Positions 24,971 to 37,342 are shown, numbered from the stretch's first letter. The stretch: DNA of 64,000 bases from Gorsachius magnificus (GCA_034008185.1 CM067083.1:121525337-121589336); one strand, 5' to 3'. Notes: generated by a model from the letters alone, not told the origin. Program-made: numbers and translations.

Positions 24971-26591
24971 TAAATATCTATATCTGTTCAGTCCACACAT
25001 AAATGTACATATATGAGGTATAAATGACTTGTATCCTATTTTTAAATGCAGAACAGACTTTGGATTCCATTTTGAATAATTTGGGTATAATAAAATATTG
25101 ATTAATGATTAACTAATTGAGCAGCCTCCGTTCTTACAGCATGGAACCTTTGGAAAAAGAATAGGCAAGCAAGGAGTTAAAGCTTTCATGAGAAAACCTG
25201 TACGACAGAGGAAGAAGGTGCATATGTACAGGTGGCAAAGCCTAGCATTTCTTAGCTTTGGAGTGCTTCACTTCAGTGGCTTTTCTAATGCTCTTTTAAT
25301 GTTTGTGTTCAAGCATGGATGGGCACTTATGCATGTGCATGTGGAGTAGAACAGAAGAGGCATAAATCAGTTTCTTTTGCCTTGCAGGTCATTAAAAACT
25401 CTATAAAGACACAGTGCTGTTGTAAAGGCTCACAGTCTGAGCTCCAGAAATATTGCGGGATGTATTTCCAGCAACAATTTTCCACAAATATTCAGAGGGA
25501 TGACTCTAAACTGTAGCCATAGAAAAAGTCATGTGCTCATTTCCAAAGTTATTAATAATTTTTTGCAGTGTGTATGTAAGAAAAAGTTTGTGATACATGG
25601 ACATAACAGCATTACCTTTTCCAGTTTCTCTCTTCCTGAAGTAAACTTACAGCTTAAAACTAATAAAACATGATAAAACTGTGCATTTTGTTTCTTTTTC
25701 GTTTTAGTGCCTCTCAAAATATTGCTCATGACGGCTAGATAGCACAGTTGGAAAACAAAAAAAGAAGGAAGAGTCCCTCACTGTGAACTTTTGCTTTTTG
25801 TTCGGTAAAAAATTATAAATTGAATCTGAAAGAAAAAAGTAGGACAAATATTGTTTTTGGCAGAAGTTGAACAAAATCAGAAGCCTTAAAAGGTTGAACA
25901 TAGAAATAATTTATTTCATGACAAAGGGATGATGTGATTATCACAACAGCCTTATTAAAATTAAGTATGGGCTCTGTAATGAAGTCATTGACCCAACATT
26001 GATGAATACCTTTAAAATTAATAGGAATGTAATAACATTTCAAACGCACTTCTTTTTTCACATCACCTAGGACCATATTCACAATTGTGTCTCCCCACAG
26101 TCTACCATAGCTGAACACAATAAATGCAGCAAAGGAACAGAACAGAACATATATTTCAAACTTAAGTGCAGTAGGTCAGATTTACAAATTAATCTACTGT
26201 TTTTCATATGATCTGTTACATGCAGTTGTTAATTTGTAAGGGAATTTTGGTTGAAAACTGTTGGAAAAGATATACTTACATTCTGTTTGATTAAACTGTA
26301 ACCAGATAATTTAAGAGCAATCTAAAGCCAATATATATTTCAAACTGATACAGCATTGTTATTATAGAGATTGTTACAAGATTTCAGTTGCAACAAACTG
26401 AATTTTTAAAATCTTTTTCGTTTTGTAATAGAAGAATAAATTTGATATTAGCTGTGGTTATTATGATTATTATTATTAGTAGTATTAATATTGACAGTAT
26501 ATTATATTTAATGACTAGTATCAAAGAATTGTGTCATGAACTAATCTAATGACAAAAAATCTAAAGCTGTGTGCTTAAACCAACTGAAATT
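24971..26591. other. AT-rich non-coding stretch
   Basis: No gene recognised. A TTA/AGT-type triplet run lies at 26458-26492. The block at 25850-26120 is smooth single-copy sequence that might be conserved. Confidence 0.45.
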
Positions 26592-26760
26592 TCACAGAAT
26601 CACAGAATAGATGAGGTTGGAAGGGACCTCTGGAGGTCATCTGGCCCAACCCACATGTCAAGCAGGGCCACCTAGAACCAGTTGCCCATGACAGTCTCTA
26701 GACTGTTTTTTAATATCCCTAAGGAGGGAAACTCTACAAGCTCCTTGGGCAAATTTGCTC
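26592..26760 (-). mobile_element. CR1 LINE 3' fragment
   Basis: TCACAGAATCACAGAAT, GGTTGGAAGGGACCTCTGG, CATCTGGCCCAACCC and AAGCAGGGCCACCTAGA follow the CR1 3' end in reverse. The right edge near CTTGGGCAA is approximate. Confidence 0.88.
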
Positions 26761-28851
26761 TGTTTTAAGAAATTTTGGCACTGTAAATGTGCTGTTTAAT
26801 GCAATGGGGTGAAAAATAACTAAGCAGCAGTAGCAGCAAAACTTATGGATAAAGTTCTAAAATAAATAAAATAGAATAAAAAATCCTTTAGCTGATACAG
26901 CTGCTCCTTTGGGGAGAAGGAATTGTTCAATCTATACCAACTAAAGAAGTTTTTCATCAGTACAGGATGTGTCCTCGCTAATAAGATTTGTCAATATAGT
27001 TATACCACTCTAACGATACTAAAGGCAGACACATCCCCAGTTCAGATGGAAGAAGGTAGGCAGCTGCAAAGGAATTTAAGCACCCAAGGGCACCCCTGAC
27101 AAGAAGAAGCTTCTGGAGAAAAGGTTGGCACTCCTTGGTCTCCTTGTTCTGGGCTGTACAGAGCAAAGATGTTTTGGTGTAGGCACCATCACTGTATAGA
27201 ACCTGAATCTCCAAGTCACAAAACGCAGTAAAGTGAAGGTCAGCAACAAATGATCTTGACCAAAATTGATTCTGTTGCCTTCATTCTGCAATAATTTTCT
27301 GCCCAAGGATTTCCAGACTCAAAGCAACATTAAGCCACCTTTTCAGTTATTTTAGCATCAGTTTATGTGTAGAGTATTTCTTTGAGACAGAGCAGCCGCT
27401 CCTCAGTCTGAGGAGGGCCAGGAAAACATTATTGAAATAAGCACAATGGGATGAGCAAGGCAGCCTTGGTGGGCTTTATGTGGGTATAAGGATGTGCTTG
27501 GAAAAACGTGAATTGCTGTCTCCTTTTTTAATGCTGAGCACCCCAACACATCAGCCAGCTTTGGTGCTGCTGTTGTACCACGTGGACCGGGCAGCAAGCA
27601 GATGCAGGCTCTACAAACTGGGTAGCAGCACACCTCTTTGGCAGCACGGAAGCTTATGGCATCATGGCAAAGCAGATTGGATGGGTTTCCTTCGGTTATG
27701 TCATACACTCATGGGGATTTAGCAGCAGCAGAGAAATAGAGCTGCTCTATTCTTAGTGCTAGCAGGCCAGGTGACACAGCCACTAAAATGCTGTCATTTC
27801 TGTCAGTAGCTGGCACCGCAGGCAGCAGACACAACAGAAGCCAAGAATTAAATGGGCAGGGGAAAGGATCTTCCTTTCTGCAAGAGCCCTGCAGCCCTCA
27901 CCTTCCACCGGCCACAGCTGGGAGCATGATGTGAAGGGCGCTCGCAGGGCAGCTGCCCCCCTGCCCCCTGGGTTTGGCTATTTGGCTATTTCAGGAGCCA
28001 TCCCCTGTTATTTTTCCTCTTGTGTATATGAAACAATGAGTGGAATAATCTAAGCACTACAAAATTCTGAACAAATGTTCCTTAAAACGAAATGTAGGGA
28101 CAAACATCAGTATTTTGACGGAAGGACAGATAGATGCCCCCTCTGAAATTTCAGGGTACTTCAGTGTGATATTAGGTCAAATTTTCAAACTTTTTTCAAA
28201 ATCTACAAAAGTTAAAAAAATTGTTTCCTGAAAGAGATGGAGTTGCCTGATCTTTTAAGCAAAGATCTCAAGGTTCAGAAACCCCCTGAGAGTTCAGAAA
28301 GCCAGTCATAAAAATGGGTTGCATGTAATTAGGCACTCATGAATGAAATAGGATAACTTCTAGTGCTTTTCAGAACTATCAAATGCTAAACCACAAATGG
28401 ATCCCTTTCCAGATAAAAGGTCTGAGAGCCAATACCCACAAAACAACCCCTGTTTGTAAAGTAAAACTTCTGATTTGTCCCTGGTTCTTTTCTCTTTCTG
28501 AATGAAAAGAGGAGGAATGTACTTTTTTTTCCTAGAAGCTCTAGAAATTTGAGATTTTGCAAGGAACTGTATTACCTGATACAATTCGTTTTATGTTTCC
28601 CTTCAGGTGTTAGATTTTACAGTGAGTCAGAAATTTTCTGAAGAAGGTGTACATCATTACTAAAATACAAAAGGTCAGATCTGCCTCTGATCTTTCAGCA
28701 CTGCACAACCAAGATTTTGAATGTTGATCCACCTTTTAGTCACCCTGAAACACCAATTTTTTGCAGACACTGTTGGAAGTCAATAAAAATGTATATTCAA
28801 AAGCACAAACAAACCACGCCTGTAATGAACAACTTCTTTTAGGTTAGAAAA
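26761..28851. other. non-coding stretch with a GC-richer patch
   Basis: 27540-27970 is clearly richer in G and C than its surroundings and contains a few CpG sites, but no frame or repeat I recognise. A tandem TTTGGCTA duplication lies near 27973. No gene is supported. Confidence 0.4.
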
Positions 28852-30214
28852 TGTGATGCCCATCTATAAGCAGGGCTGGAAGGAGGATCCAGGGAACTAC
28901 AGCCTGACCTTGGTGCCACAGACAGTTATAGAGCAGATCTTCTTGAGGGCCATCACGTGGCACATACAGGACAACCAGGAGATCAGCCCCAGTCAGCATG
29001 GGTTTATGAAAGGCAGATCCTGCTTGACTAATCTGATTCCTCCTATGACAAGGTGACCCGCTTAGTGGATGAGGGAAAGGCTGTGGATGTTGTCTATCTG
29101 GACTTTAGTAAAACCTTTGACATGATTTTCCACACCATTCTCCTGGAAAAAATGGCTGCTCACGGCTCAGATGGGCATACTCTTCACTGGGTAAAAAACT
29201 GGCTGGATGGCTGGGCCCAAAGAGTTGTGGTCAATGGAGTTAAATGCAGTTTGTGACCAGTCACAAAGTGATGCTCCCCAGAGCTCAATACTAGGGCCAG
29301 TTCTGTTTAACATCTTTATTAATGATCTGGACAAGGGGATTGAGCGCACCCTCAGTAAGTTTGCAGATGACACCAAACTGGGTGTGGGAGTTGATCTGCT
29401 TGAGGGTAGAAAGATTCTACAGAGGGACCTGGACAGGTTCAACTAGGCTCAGTGCCGGGTCCTGCACTTGGGTCACAACAACCCCATACAAAGCTACAGG
29501 CGTGGGGAAGAGTGGATGGAGAGCTGCCTGGTGGAAAAAGGACCTGGGTGTATTGGTTGAAAGCCGGCTGAATATGAGCCAGCAGTGTGCCTAGGTGGCC
29601 AAGGCAGCCAATAGCATCCTCGCTTGTATCAGGAACAGTGTGGCCAGCAGGAGTAGAGAAGCGATCGTGCCCCTGTACTCAGCACTGGTGAGGCCGCAAT
29701 TCAGATACTGTGTTCAGTGTTGGGCCCTCACTCCCAGAAGGACATGGAGGGGCTGGAGAGTGTCCAGAGAAGGGCAACAAACCTGGTGAAGCATCTGGAG
29801 CACCAGTCTGATAAGGAGCAGCTGAGGGAACTGGGGTTGTTTAGCCTGGAGAAAAGGAGGCTCAGGGGAGATCTTATCGCCCTCTACAACTAACTGAAAG
29901 GAGGCTGTAGTGAGGTGGGTGTTGGTCTCTTCTCACAAGTAACAAGTGATAGGATGAGACAAAACAGCCTCAAGTTGCACCGGCGGAGGTTTAGATTGGA
30001 CATTAGGAAAAATTTTTTTCACCAAAAGGGATATCAATCATTGGAACAGGTTGCCCAGGGAAGTGGTTAAGTCCCCATCCCTGGAGGTATTTAAAAGCCA
30101 GGCAGATGAGGTGCCTGGGACATGGTTTAGTGGTGGACTTGGCACTGCTGGGTTAATGGTTGGACTTGATGATCTTAAAGGTCTTTTCCAACCTAAATGA
30201 TTCTTTGATTCTTT
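28852..30214 (+). mobile_element. CR1 LINE, 5'-truncated, with decayed reverse-transcriptase region
   Basis: The largest mobile element here, about 1.36 kb. It begins inside the reverse-transcriptase domain and runs to the 3' tail ATTCTTTGATTCTTT. Intact family copies are several times longer. Recognisable protein segments are YKQGWKEDPGNYS and QHGFMKGRSCLTNL (first frame, 28853-29056), VDVVYLDFSKTFD with its catalytic aspartate (second frame, 29053-29256), and [10 protein letters not shown] plus the FADD motif at 29360-29371 (third frame, 29207-29446). Frame changes near 29050 and 29255, an internal loss near 29443 relative to family members, and in-frame stops show it is non-functional. The last 300 bp follow the C-terminal region and short 3' UTR. 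It closes with TTCCAACCTAAATGATTC, the subfamily marker also seen inverted at 56706. Confidence 0.95.
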
Positions 30215-33200
30215 AAAAGAAAATTACAATGGAGGTGTACACTTGAGGAGGTAGGAAGGAGAAGGAACAGGATCAATGGAGTTATTCACAGTCCCTGAAG
30301 TAAAACTGCTGTATGGAATCAAAGCCAAGATGGTTCTCTAACCTCTTCTAGTCAACAGATGAAACTCCAAAGGAAGATTCAAAACAGGACTCTAATGTAA
30401 TGGAAGGGCTTCTTTCTCTTCACTGATTATATAAGGACCCAAAGAGAACATTGTTTTGTTTTTGGCACCTCAGGGCCATCTAACTTACACACTTCACACA
30501 TTTTTGGATTTAGATATCTAGGAAGATTGAGCTCACCTGTGCTTAAACTCCAAAGTGTAAATCTCTGTATTCATTTTCATCCTCAATAGACAGAAAGAAT
30601 AATTTCTGGGGAATGGTTTAGCCTGTTCAACAGCCTCATCTTTAGCAAAATCAATTCATCCGTATCTATTTCTAAGCAACTTCTGCCTCAGCCCAGTCTG
30701 AGTGTCTTTAAATATTGGTTTACTGACCCTAGAAGTTTCCCTTATGGGTAAATAAGAAATTGTAGCCCTTAAAAGTCTGAAGAGTGTTGCCTGTTCTCAT
30801 GAAATCTTTCAGATCTTCTTTGGCTTAACCTAGGAAAAAAATGAGGAATTAGACAATGGAGGGAGATGGAAAGGATGTAAAAGAGTTTCCAGATTCCAAA
30901 ATAATACTGTTTTTCCAAGAAATTATCTTCAGCCCGGTTACACCAATCTGTAGCCACCGCTGCAGTCTGTTTATCTTGGATGCAGTATGGCTTTGCTATA
31001 ACTGCACTCCCCTGTCCAATTTTTCAGCTCATACACAAAATTTTCTGATTAGAGGGCAATTCAGTCAGTATAACTCCAGAATTTTCTCTCTCCTTTTTCT
31101 TTCATCTGAGTTTAAAATTCGTATGTGCCATATTTTTATACCAGTGTTTTCATACATGTGTTTTTTGTTCATCAGCTTAGATCCATACTGTAGGATGGAC
31201 ATAACAACTGTCAAAACATGGCTGGAATATCCTGTGTAGGAGATCCAACTCATCCTGGTCAATCTGATCCCTGAGAAGTCTCAGATGACCTTTGCCAGCT
31301 TCTACCTGTTCGAATTGTAGGAAAACATAGCACTGTCTGCTCCCTTGAAAATTCCAAAATTAAGCCACCATTCATTTTCTGAAATTGAGAAAACCAGAGT
31401 TTCCTGGTTCCAGGCAATCAAAAAACATCTGGTTTGGCATTGCTTCTGTAATATTGGCAAGCCCATTCTAAAGGCTGTTTGCACCTACCATCAATAAAAG
31501 CCTAAGTGAAACTGCAAGCCATCTGTTACTGGTGTGACTCTGAACCCTGTAGAACATCTCTTCAGTGATGGTAACCATTAAGCATCCCCTTAGTCTTTGG
31601 GGGAGGTGCTCCATCTGGGTGCAAGGTGCAAGTTTTCTCCAGTCATACTTGGAGATTGCACAGAACAGAAGCTGTAAACTCGAATATTTTACTGTCACAG
31701 ATATTTTTTAAACCTTGGAGAGAGGAGACAATCCTGAAAATTCCTCCTTAACTGGTTTCCTTGAATCTTGGAACACGTGCCACTGGGCCTTCTGTTCCCA
31801 AGTGACACCTGCATTCAATAAATCAGAAAGTTCTCAATACAAATTTGTCCATAATTTTCTGTTACAACTGTCTTCTGGGAAACTGTCAGACTTAAAAGCA
31901 ATTGCTTAGGCTCCCATGGAAATAAATAACAATGAGAAATAATGAGAAATGAACTTGGCAACAGTGGGGGTCTGTGTTTGCTTAAACAAACTCCAGTTAT
32001 CTTTAATGAGTGAAAAGGCTGCAGAGGACTGCCCAATATGGGCCTTCACATTTTAACAACAGTCCATTTTCCAGGTTTGTCTGGGCTGTGGATATTTTCG
32101 TACAAGCATGCAGTGATGCCATGATGAGTATTCGACTTCAGAGAAGCCAGGATACCAACTTATTTTTTTAACAACTAGGCAAAGGAGATCACCAGACGAC
32201 AGAGTAGCTACTGCTTGGGATTTTGGTTTATTGTTGCTGTTGTTTCTTTTCCTTCTTTTTTTTTTTTTTTATTTTTTATTTTTATTGAGATTTATGTAAT
32301 CATATCAACATTTTCCACAGACCAAACATCTGAGAGATTTCTTCTTTGAAGCCCTGGCACCAGTTGGTAGTGGAAACTTGGATCTTTTTGCCTCCCTCTG
32401 TGCCACAGAACTGCAGATGCCAAATCTGGCATTTGCGTCCATGACAAGTGTGCTGCCTTGCCAGCTTGTTTCACTGAAATTGGCTCCTGCTGGGAGGATC
32501 TGCTCACAAACTTGTTATGCTGGCACCTGACCATTTTTGGGTACTATCTTTAACATGGCACATCTGTTGTAGGCACACATACTCTTTAACTGGCTCAAAA
32601 CACCACGTGATGGACTGTCCTATTTTATGGAAGTTATCCAGCCTTGACACACTCTTGGGTACACAGCTCAGCAATTCCACAGTCTTGGTTACACTTGACA
32701 ACCCAGGCTGACATTAGCAATCTTGTTCACTTCCCCCCCTTTCATGAGGAGTAATCACAGTTGCCTTCCTCATCCGTATGGCTAAAACACAAGGCTAAGT
32801 CATATGGTTGTCGAGTTTGAGACATATTGGGTCTGTTTGACAACTCCTTTTTTCAAGGCTCTCTAAACAGTGCAGAAAATTCCACTGCAATTAATTTTGA
32901 AAATGTTAAGTGTTTATTAACTGTGAAAGCTCTGAAAGGAAAGCAAAAATAAATGGTTGTCAGGATTCCCTTTATTTAAGCTACTATAATTTCCTTAAAA
33001 ATGGAAACAAGATCAGTGGCTGCAGAAAGGCTGGGAGATCCTTTAATTTCACCCTTGATTGTATCTGATTTGTATTATGGGAATTTGGGAAGCTTGACCA
33101 ATTTATATTCATTATTCTTTGGCAAGAGGTCTTGATGGCAAGGATTACTGATGTGAAAATTACTACTGCTTCTTCAGCAAGACTCAGAGTATTCAGCTCT

Positions 33201-34214
33201 AGAGGAGAGAGCAATGAGATGATCATGTGTTTCATGATCAAAGCCAAGAGAAAAGGTGAGGGAGACTGGGTCCACTAGTGCTGCAGAAACTTCTGACCCG
33301 GTGACAGGTGACCAAGAAGACAACTATTTAAAGCATCTCCTATGTCTACGCTCCATCCAGATCACAGTTCCATCCAGGTTTTGCCATACAAACATATACT
33401 GAAAATTTTGGTGCTTATTAATTAAGAAAACTCGTAAAAGGACTCAAAAAAAATAGGTTGTCAGGAATCCATTCGTTTAAGTGAAACACTTCCAATAAAA
33501 AAAAAAAAGAACAAAAGATTAACTTCAATGATGTTTGAAGACAGTATGCTGTTGTTTTAAAAAGGGGAGGCACTGAGGAAAGCATAATACATTTTCTATA
33601 TATATGAATATGAAGTCACATAAGTGTTTATACACATACACATATGCTGATACCTGTGGCCACTCTGCATCCACACATCTATATGTCAGGTCACATGTGC
33701 TTAAATATGGGGTGTTTAGATGGTGGTACAACAGAAGAACCGAAAAGCTCTATCACTGCACATTTACGTATCACCATTCCTTCCTACCTTGCCCTATAAA
33801 CCTTGCGTCTTCTCTGCCTCCATGGACTTATTCCAGTTCTCCAAATCCTTGTTTTACTTCTTACTATTTATTAGTTATTAAGAAAAAAACCTAGCCATAT
33901 AAAAATCTCTTTTCCTTTCTGCATGTGGATTTCCTTGGAAAAGCCCTTGGAAAGCAAAACTGAGTCCTGAAACAGTCCTAAACATGCCAAAATCTTTACA
34001 ATCAATTATCCTTCAGCCCTGCAGGGCAAGAAAGGGGAGAGTCACACTTTTTTTTTCCAGGGGTCCTTTGCACTTGTTTCTAATCCATGAAGAATCCAGT
34101 ATATTAAATTTAAAAGCTGGCTTATACTGATGTTTCAAAAAGCTGTCCTTGGCTCATATGTGAGAATTCAGTTTTGCTTCTTCTGTGCTCTCCACTCAGT
34201 AAGTGAAAGTAACC
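30215..34214. other. non-coding stretch
   Basis: About 4 kb without a supported gene. It holds a T-rich tract at 32241-32287, with AATAAA signals on the minus strand, and a poly-A at 33497-33508. The T-rich tract may mark a transcript end or retrocopy (see findings). Confidence 0.45.
32241..32287 (-). repeat. T-rich tract; poly-A with AATAAA signals on the minus strand
   Basis: On the minus strand this reads CAATAAAAATAAAAAATAAA followed by a run of A. That layout suits a polyadenylated 3' end copied into DNA, or simply an A-rich simple repeat. No TSD was found. Confidence 0.5.
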
Positions 34215-34219
34215 ATGAC
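34215..34219. repeat. Left target-site duplication ATGAC
   Basis: ATGAC is repeated exactly at 35160-35164 across the 940-bp LTR. Confidence 0.88.
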
Positions 34220-34395
34220 TGTATTGGGTTTAGGTTGGAAGGTTTTGGTAGCAGGGGGGGCTACAGGGCTTCTTCAGAAGCTGCTGGAAGCTTCTCCTGA
34301 CCCCAATAGAGCCAATGCCAGCCAGCTCCAAGAATGACCTGCTGCTGGCCAAGGCTGAGCCCATCAGCAACAGTGGTAGCACCTCTGGGATAATG

Positions 34396-34403
34396 TATTT
34401 AAG
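34396..34403 (+). promoter_or_regulatory. Likely LTR TATA-like box TATTTAAG
   Basis: Located about 175 bp into the LTR. The equivalent position in the sister LTR at 47593-47600 has the identical octamer, which supports a core-promoter role. Confidence 0.65.
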
Positions 34404-34970
34404 AAGGGGGAATAAACCTGGGCAACTGAAGCCAGATTGAGGAGTGAGAACATGTGAGAGGAGCAGCCCTGCAGCCCCCAGGCCAGTGCAGCAGGAGGGC
34501 AGGAGGGGCTCCAGGCGCCGGAGCAGAGATTCCCCTCAGCCCCTGGGGCAGCCCATGGTGGGGCAGGCTGTGCCCCTGCAGCCCAGGGAGCCCACGGGGG
34601 AACAGATCCCCACCTGCAGCCCAGGGAGGACCCCACGCCAGAGCAGGGGGGGCCCAAAGGAAGCTGTGACCCCGTGGGAAGCCCACGCTGGAGCAGGCTC
34701 CTGGCAGGGCCTGTGGCCCCATGGGGAGAGGAGCCCAGGCTGGGGCAGGGGAGGAGTGTGAGGAGTCCTGCCCTGGGGAGGAAGGAGTGGCAGGGACAGC
34801 GTGTGATCAACTGGCCCAAACCCCCATTCCCCGTCCCCCGGTGCCGCTTGGGGGGAGAGGGTGGAGAATTCAGGAATGAATTTGAGCCCAGAGAAAACAG
34901 AGGGGTGGGGGAGTGTGGTTTTTTTAAGATTTGGTTTTATTTCTTGTTATCCAACTCTGATTTGATTAGT

Positions 34971-34976
34971 AATAAA
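34971..34976 (+). terminator. LTR polyadenylation signal AATAAA
   Basis: AATAAATTAAG lies about 190 bp before the LTR end. The sister LTR has AATAAATTAAAT at the matching place (48285-48290). Its role as the R-region poly(A) signal is inferred. Confidence 0.65.
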
Positions 34977-35159
34977 TTAAGCTAATTTCCCCAAGCCGAG
35001 TCTGTTTTGCCTGTGATGGTAATTTCCAAGTGATCTCCCTGTCCTTATCTTGACCCATGAGCCTTTTGTTATATTTTCTCTCCCCTATCCAGCTGAGGAG
35101 GGGAGTGATAGAGGGGCTTTGGTGGGCACCTGACATCCAGCCAGGGTCAAACCACCACA

Positions 35160-35164
35160 ATGAC
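35160..35164. repeat. Right target-site duplication ATGAC
   Basis: Exact match to 34215-34219. It sets the LTR right edge at the CA of CCACA. Confidence 0.88.
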
Positions 35165-35339
35165 ATGTTTCCAGTGCAAGGACATCAGTGAAATGCATTA
35201 TAAAAAATAACCCCAATTAATTTAAATGGAAAAAACCCATCTTGTTTCTATTTCTTTTCTTACTTTTCCCTAAATATTCATGTGGCATATTCCTAACATC
35301 TTGATGTTGAGAGAAATGTGAAGGGAAGTGAAGTACTGG

Positions 35340-35522
35340 ATGATATTGCCCGAGAAAAACTTGGTGAAATATCCAGCACTGGAGGTTTTTGAGAGCAGGG
35401 TAGGTAAGTAGCTGCCAAATGGGCTTAGATATGGTTGATCGTGCACCTTGATAATCTGTTAAGGAGTAAAGAGGAAGACCTCATGCAATCCTGTTCAGCT
35501 CTACCTCCTACAGATTCCATGT
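35340..35522 (+). mobile_element. Ancient CR1 LINE 3' fragment
   Basis: ATTGCCCGAGAA, CCAGCACTGGAGGTTTTTG, AGAGCAGG and ATATGGTTGATC, then GAGGAAGACCTCATG and TTCAGCTCTACC, follow in order the 3' end of an old amniote CR1 type. The octamer tail is eroded. Divergence is much higher than in the copies at 24.7 and 29 kb. Confidence 0.6.
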
Positions 35523-36981
35523 CGGTAAAATGGTGGTGGAGATACAAATATTGAATTCAAATTGCTCTGCAATGTCTCACTTTATCAGGGTTCTCTTTCC
35601 TGGATCATCAAATACATTCTGAAAAAAAAAATGGAAGAAAAATTTTGTGTGCTCTCTCTTTCTCCATATGTTTCACAAAAATGCTTGCATATAATGTGTC
35701 TCCATGTCTTAGTAAACTGTGTGCAACAGACATTATTTATACTTACATCCTTGTCTTAAAAGAAAACACAGATCAGCTACATTATGTGCAAGAACAAACA
35801 GAGATTCTCTGAAAATGTTGTTTGGGTGAAGTCATATAATTTTATGGAAAACATACTGAAATCAGAAGTAGTTCAGATTTAACTTGGTGAACTCTGAAGT
35901 GGCTTCTTACTTTGCAAGATGTTATTGACCTGGTTGTTTTCCGATTATAGTTTGGGTCAACAGGCCTGTATTCATCCCACCCAACTTGAAGTACTTACTC
36001 AAGATCTCTGTGGCAACAGAGGCTGCATCTATAGTCATTATGGAGAAGGAGGTAAGTGTATTCATGGGATGACTTAGAACTTAGGTAGGTTGGATGATTC
36101 TCCTGAGATACCTATCCCTTTCCTTCTTCTCTGAGTAGATAATAGTCTTACAGCTCAGGTACCTTAAGTCATATAGGATAAATCTGGGCCTTGATTCCTA
36201 TAGAAGGAGTGAGAATCAGACCTACAGGGGACTGTCCTGATGCCACTGTGAAAAGTAATTCTACTTCTGTGTCCACCTACACTTTAGACAGGAAGGACCT
36301 TGCAAGGCGGACCTTACAAGAAAGACTGTCTCCAGCTGTGTGACTGTCCAGCTGTGATTGTAATATATAAGGAAAAGGCATATTGACAGCCTTGTCTGAG
36401 GAAACAAGGCTTCACAGCATCTTTCCTTGATGTTCTTTATCATGGCATTCCCCACCTTTCATAGTCAGATGGCAGACTCTCCCAAACCTCACATGAAATA
36501 TTTTCGTGCACAAGCTGTGACACAACATGGAAAGATCAAAGGCTGCTGTCTGACTGCTCATCTCTGCTACCGTTGAAAAAAATTTCCAGGTGCAGAAAAT
36601 ATCTTTAACCCTTTCTTCAGCTTGTTTGTTAAAGAAGAAAGATCTCTCTCATTCTTATGTTGCTTTAATCTAGAGATTCAGAAGGTTTTGTGTGAGAAAG
36701 ATTTGGGGGAAAGGGGTTGGTAGTTATTATAGTTATTTTGCTTTAAAAGAAAAATGCTAGGGGAAGCAGCAAGAAACAAGAGAATAAATTGTGAATATCA
36801 GCCCAACCAACATTGAGCTTGCCAAATTCAAACAAGAATTATTGGTCTATTTCCATATCATATCTATTTCTCGTGTGTGCCTATCTTCTGATCGCTTCAT
36901 TATCTGTGCATATTACTAGCACAAAAATTCCCCAGTGCAGCATCACTACCCTATTCTGCTGAGAAACACAGTGGACCATCA
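35523..36981. other. non-coding stretch
   Basis: No gene or recognisable repeat. AT-rich single-copy sequence. Confidence 0.5.
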
Positions 36982-37056
36982 TTCCTAGAAATCATAGAAA
37001 ACTGTGCTTGGAACGTCTTTGAAAGATCAACTGTACCATCCCCCAATCTCAGACAA
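36982..37056 (-). mobile_element. Eroded CR1 3' remnant
   Basis: AAATCATAGAAAACTGTGC, then CTTTGAAAGATCAAC and ACCATCCCCCAATC, resemble the inverted CR1 3' end with many substitutions. Too decayed for a firm call. Confidence 0.4.
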
Positions 37057-37342
37057 GATCAGTGGCACTCAAATAATTTGTCCACACCTTTCCTACTGAG
37101 CATGGTGGATGTTGTTACCCACATAATGTCCATGTCAAGAATCCCAAAGGCTCTAGTAGCCTGCAGTTCTTCTTTTGGATGTCTCAGAAGCTGCTTATTT
37201 TGCCTTGGATGAGATATGTTAACAGCAAAGTCTTTGTTTTGAAAAATTTGGAACCACTTTATCCCTGAGTTGAATCAGAAAGAGAGTGCTATCACTTTAT
37301 GATGCAGAAGCATTTTGTCCTGATGTTTCAGTCACTATGACT

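Larger units (their letters stand above)
34220..35159 (+). mobile_element. Solo LTR of an avian endogenous retrovirus (TGTATTGGG group)
   Basis: A 940-bp LTR on the plus strand from TGTATTGGGTTTAGG to AAACCACCACA. It is flanked by a perfect 5-bp duplication, ATGAC at 34215-34219 and 35160-35164. U3 ends in a TATTTAAG box (34396-34403). A GC-rich segment of degenerate CTGCAGCCC-type units follows (34469-34760), and AATAAA lies at 34971-34976. The same layout and clear sequence similarity are seen at 47442-48474, so the two are one family. No retroviral genes flank it. Open frames of 100-150 codons in the GC-rich part are chance products of its composition. Confidence 0.9.

Noticed and set aside
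25813..26118. 101-codon minus-strand frame
   Set aside because: It has no recognisable domain. The sequence looks like non-coding AT-rich DNA, possibly conserved for other reasons.
30856..31239. 127-codon plus-strand frame
   Set aside because: Its composition is that of random AT-rich translation; there is no family resemblance or splice context.
34364..34819. Open frames of 105-151 codons in the GC-rich LTR segment
   Set aside because: Stop codons are rare in GC-rich repeats. The residues are dominated by G, P, A and S from the tandem units.
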